Below, piece by piece: positions 63,661-64,000 of a DNA stretch of 64,000 nucleotides. This DNA is from Anisodus tanguticus (lineage: Eukaryota; Streptophyta; Magnoliopsida; Solanales; Solanaceae). The notes below the pieces were generated by a model. The model was not told the DNA's origin. It did no database searches and saw nothing but the letters and a program-made list of their open reading frames with translations. Every line of letters starts with the position of its first letter. Position 1 is the stretch's first letter. The DNA is taken from contig CM067539.1 of NCBI GenBank assembly GCA_034509755.1, positions 52,355,513 to 52,419,512 on the forward strand, given 5' to 3'. Made by a program: the position numbers and the translations under genes.

Positions 63661-64000
63661 AACAAATGGACTAGCATTATCTAAAATATTTTATGTGTTT
63701 AACTCTTCCTAATCATAAATTAATATTAAACATTTGTCTAATTAAAAGACTATATTTGATTGTGCGGTCGTGCACGTTACGTGCTTGATTGGTGTTATAT
63801 GTCTCCTTATCCAATTTTTATATAAATGTATGGGTGGAAATGGTACACTATCTTAAAATCTAACAAGCTTCCGATTTAAAAAGTTATTAATTCCTCAAGG
63901 AAAATAATTGAAAATAGACCTCAAAATATTAAAAATCAAATAAGAAAGTCTGGGTCCTATAAGTTTTTATTTATGATTGATAGAAAAAATGGTGTTAGAT
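63661..64000 (+). repeat. Partial satellite unit 63 (left 340 bp)
   Basis: Matches the left part of unit 55 better than any other (TTTAACTCTTCC, AACATTTGTC, TTATCCAATT, GAAAATAGACCTC). The array continues past the window. Confidence 0.95.

Larger units (their letters stand above)
1..64000 (+). repeat. Tandem satellite array, ~1.02-kb unit, 62 full copies plus two partial
   Basis: The same sequence recurs end to end with a spacing of 1,006-1,032 bp and no interruption. Landmarks present in essentially every unit are the AACAAATGG junction, the GCGATCGTGCACGTTACGTG box, GGTACCCTATCTTAAAA, the AGATTATTTAAAATAT body, GGATGCTATATTTTGA, ACCCGAACCTGTACCGGTGG and CTTAGGGTTGATTA. All copies share one orientation. 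Length classes are explained by a few shared indels: 1,027/1,028 intact, 1,022/1,023 with a 5-bp tail deletion, 1,015/1,016 with a net 12-bp body deletion, and 1,013 with a 15-bp body deletion. Such a long homogeneous array is typical of pericentromeric, centromeric or subtelomeric heterochromatin, but the location cannot be told from sequence alone. Family not recognised. Confidence 0.98.

Noticed and set aside
1..64000. Bacterial genome, CRISPR array or phage
   Set aside because: The repeat is 1 kb long, AT-rich and contiguous without spacers. There are no coding blocks or ribosome-binding patterns, and the open frames are repeat-internal.
1..64000. Ribosomal DNA or histone gene tandem array
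   Set aside because: The unit is too short to contain rRNA or histone genes, and no rRNA-like or histone-like stretch is visible on either strand.

Overview
The whole 64 kb window is one uninterrupted, head-to-tail tandem array of an AT-rich satellite with a unit of about 1.02 kb. I cut units at the conserved TTGTTATAA|AACAAATGG junction. This gives 62 complete units (159-63660, mean about 1,024 bp, range 1,006-1,032), a 158-bp partial unit on the left and a 340-bp partial unit on the right. All units have the same orientation. I see no host gene, RNA gene, transposon, CRISPR array or non-satellite sequence, and both array ends lie outside the window.

Organism: a eukaryotic nuclear satellite, most likely plant. 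The plant inference rests mainly on a pattern in the data: near-identical copies disagree almost only at CAG/CTG (CWG) trinucleotides. That is what nanopore miscalls at CHG-methylated cytosines, a plant-type mark, would produce. I cannot name the species or satellite family.

Unit layout, from the junction: (1) about 100 bp of lead; (2) a CpG-containing palindromic box at about unit position 103-125; (3) a linker in two main versions, 'a' (TTAACCAATT, ending TTTGGGGG) and 'b' (TTATTCAATT, ending TTTGTGG); (4) a very AT-rich body (type I, type II or hybrid) carrying a 61-codon minus-strand ORF in many copies; (5) a more GC-rich tail of about 330 bp with an open frame of about 111 codons that starts at GTG or TTG, not ATG. 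Neither ORF looks like a functional gene.

Regions: 1-9.4 kb, type I units of 1,022-1,029 bp, with a 5-bp-deleted tail (class F) alternating with intact tails. 9.4-14.5 kb, related A, B, C, D and B units. 14.5-22.7 kb, a clean four-unit higher-order repeat (A-B-C-B, about 4.1 kb, two copies). 22.7-26.8 kb, D units. 26.8-38.1 kb, blocks of F and E tails with a six-unit-offset duplication. From about 38.3 kb rightwards, a divergent type II body is interleaved with type I. 43.3-47.3 kb holds a 2.04-kb dimer twice, followed by three-unit-offset copies. 56.5-62.6 kb holds another 2.04-kb dimer three times. The right third is the most diverse and has retained CpG dinucleotides lost elsewhere, so it may be nearer an array edge or an older subfamily.

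The window is best read as a record of unequal exchange, local amplification and gene conversion in satellite DNA. I found no multi-gene system.
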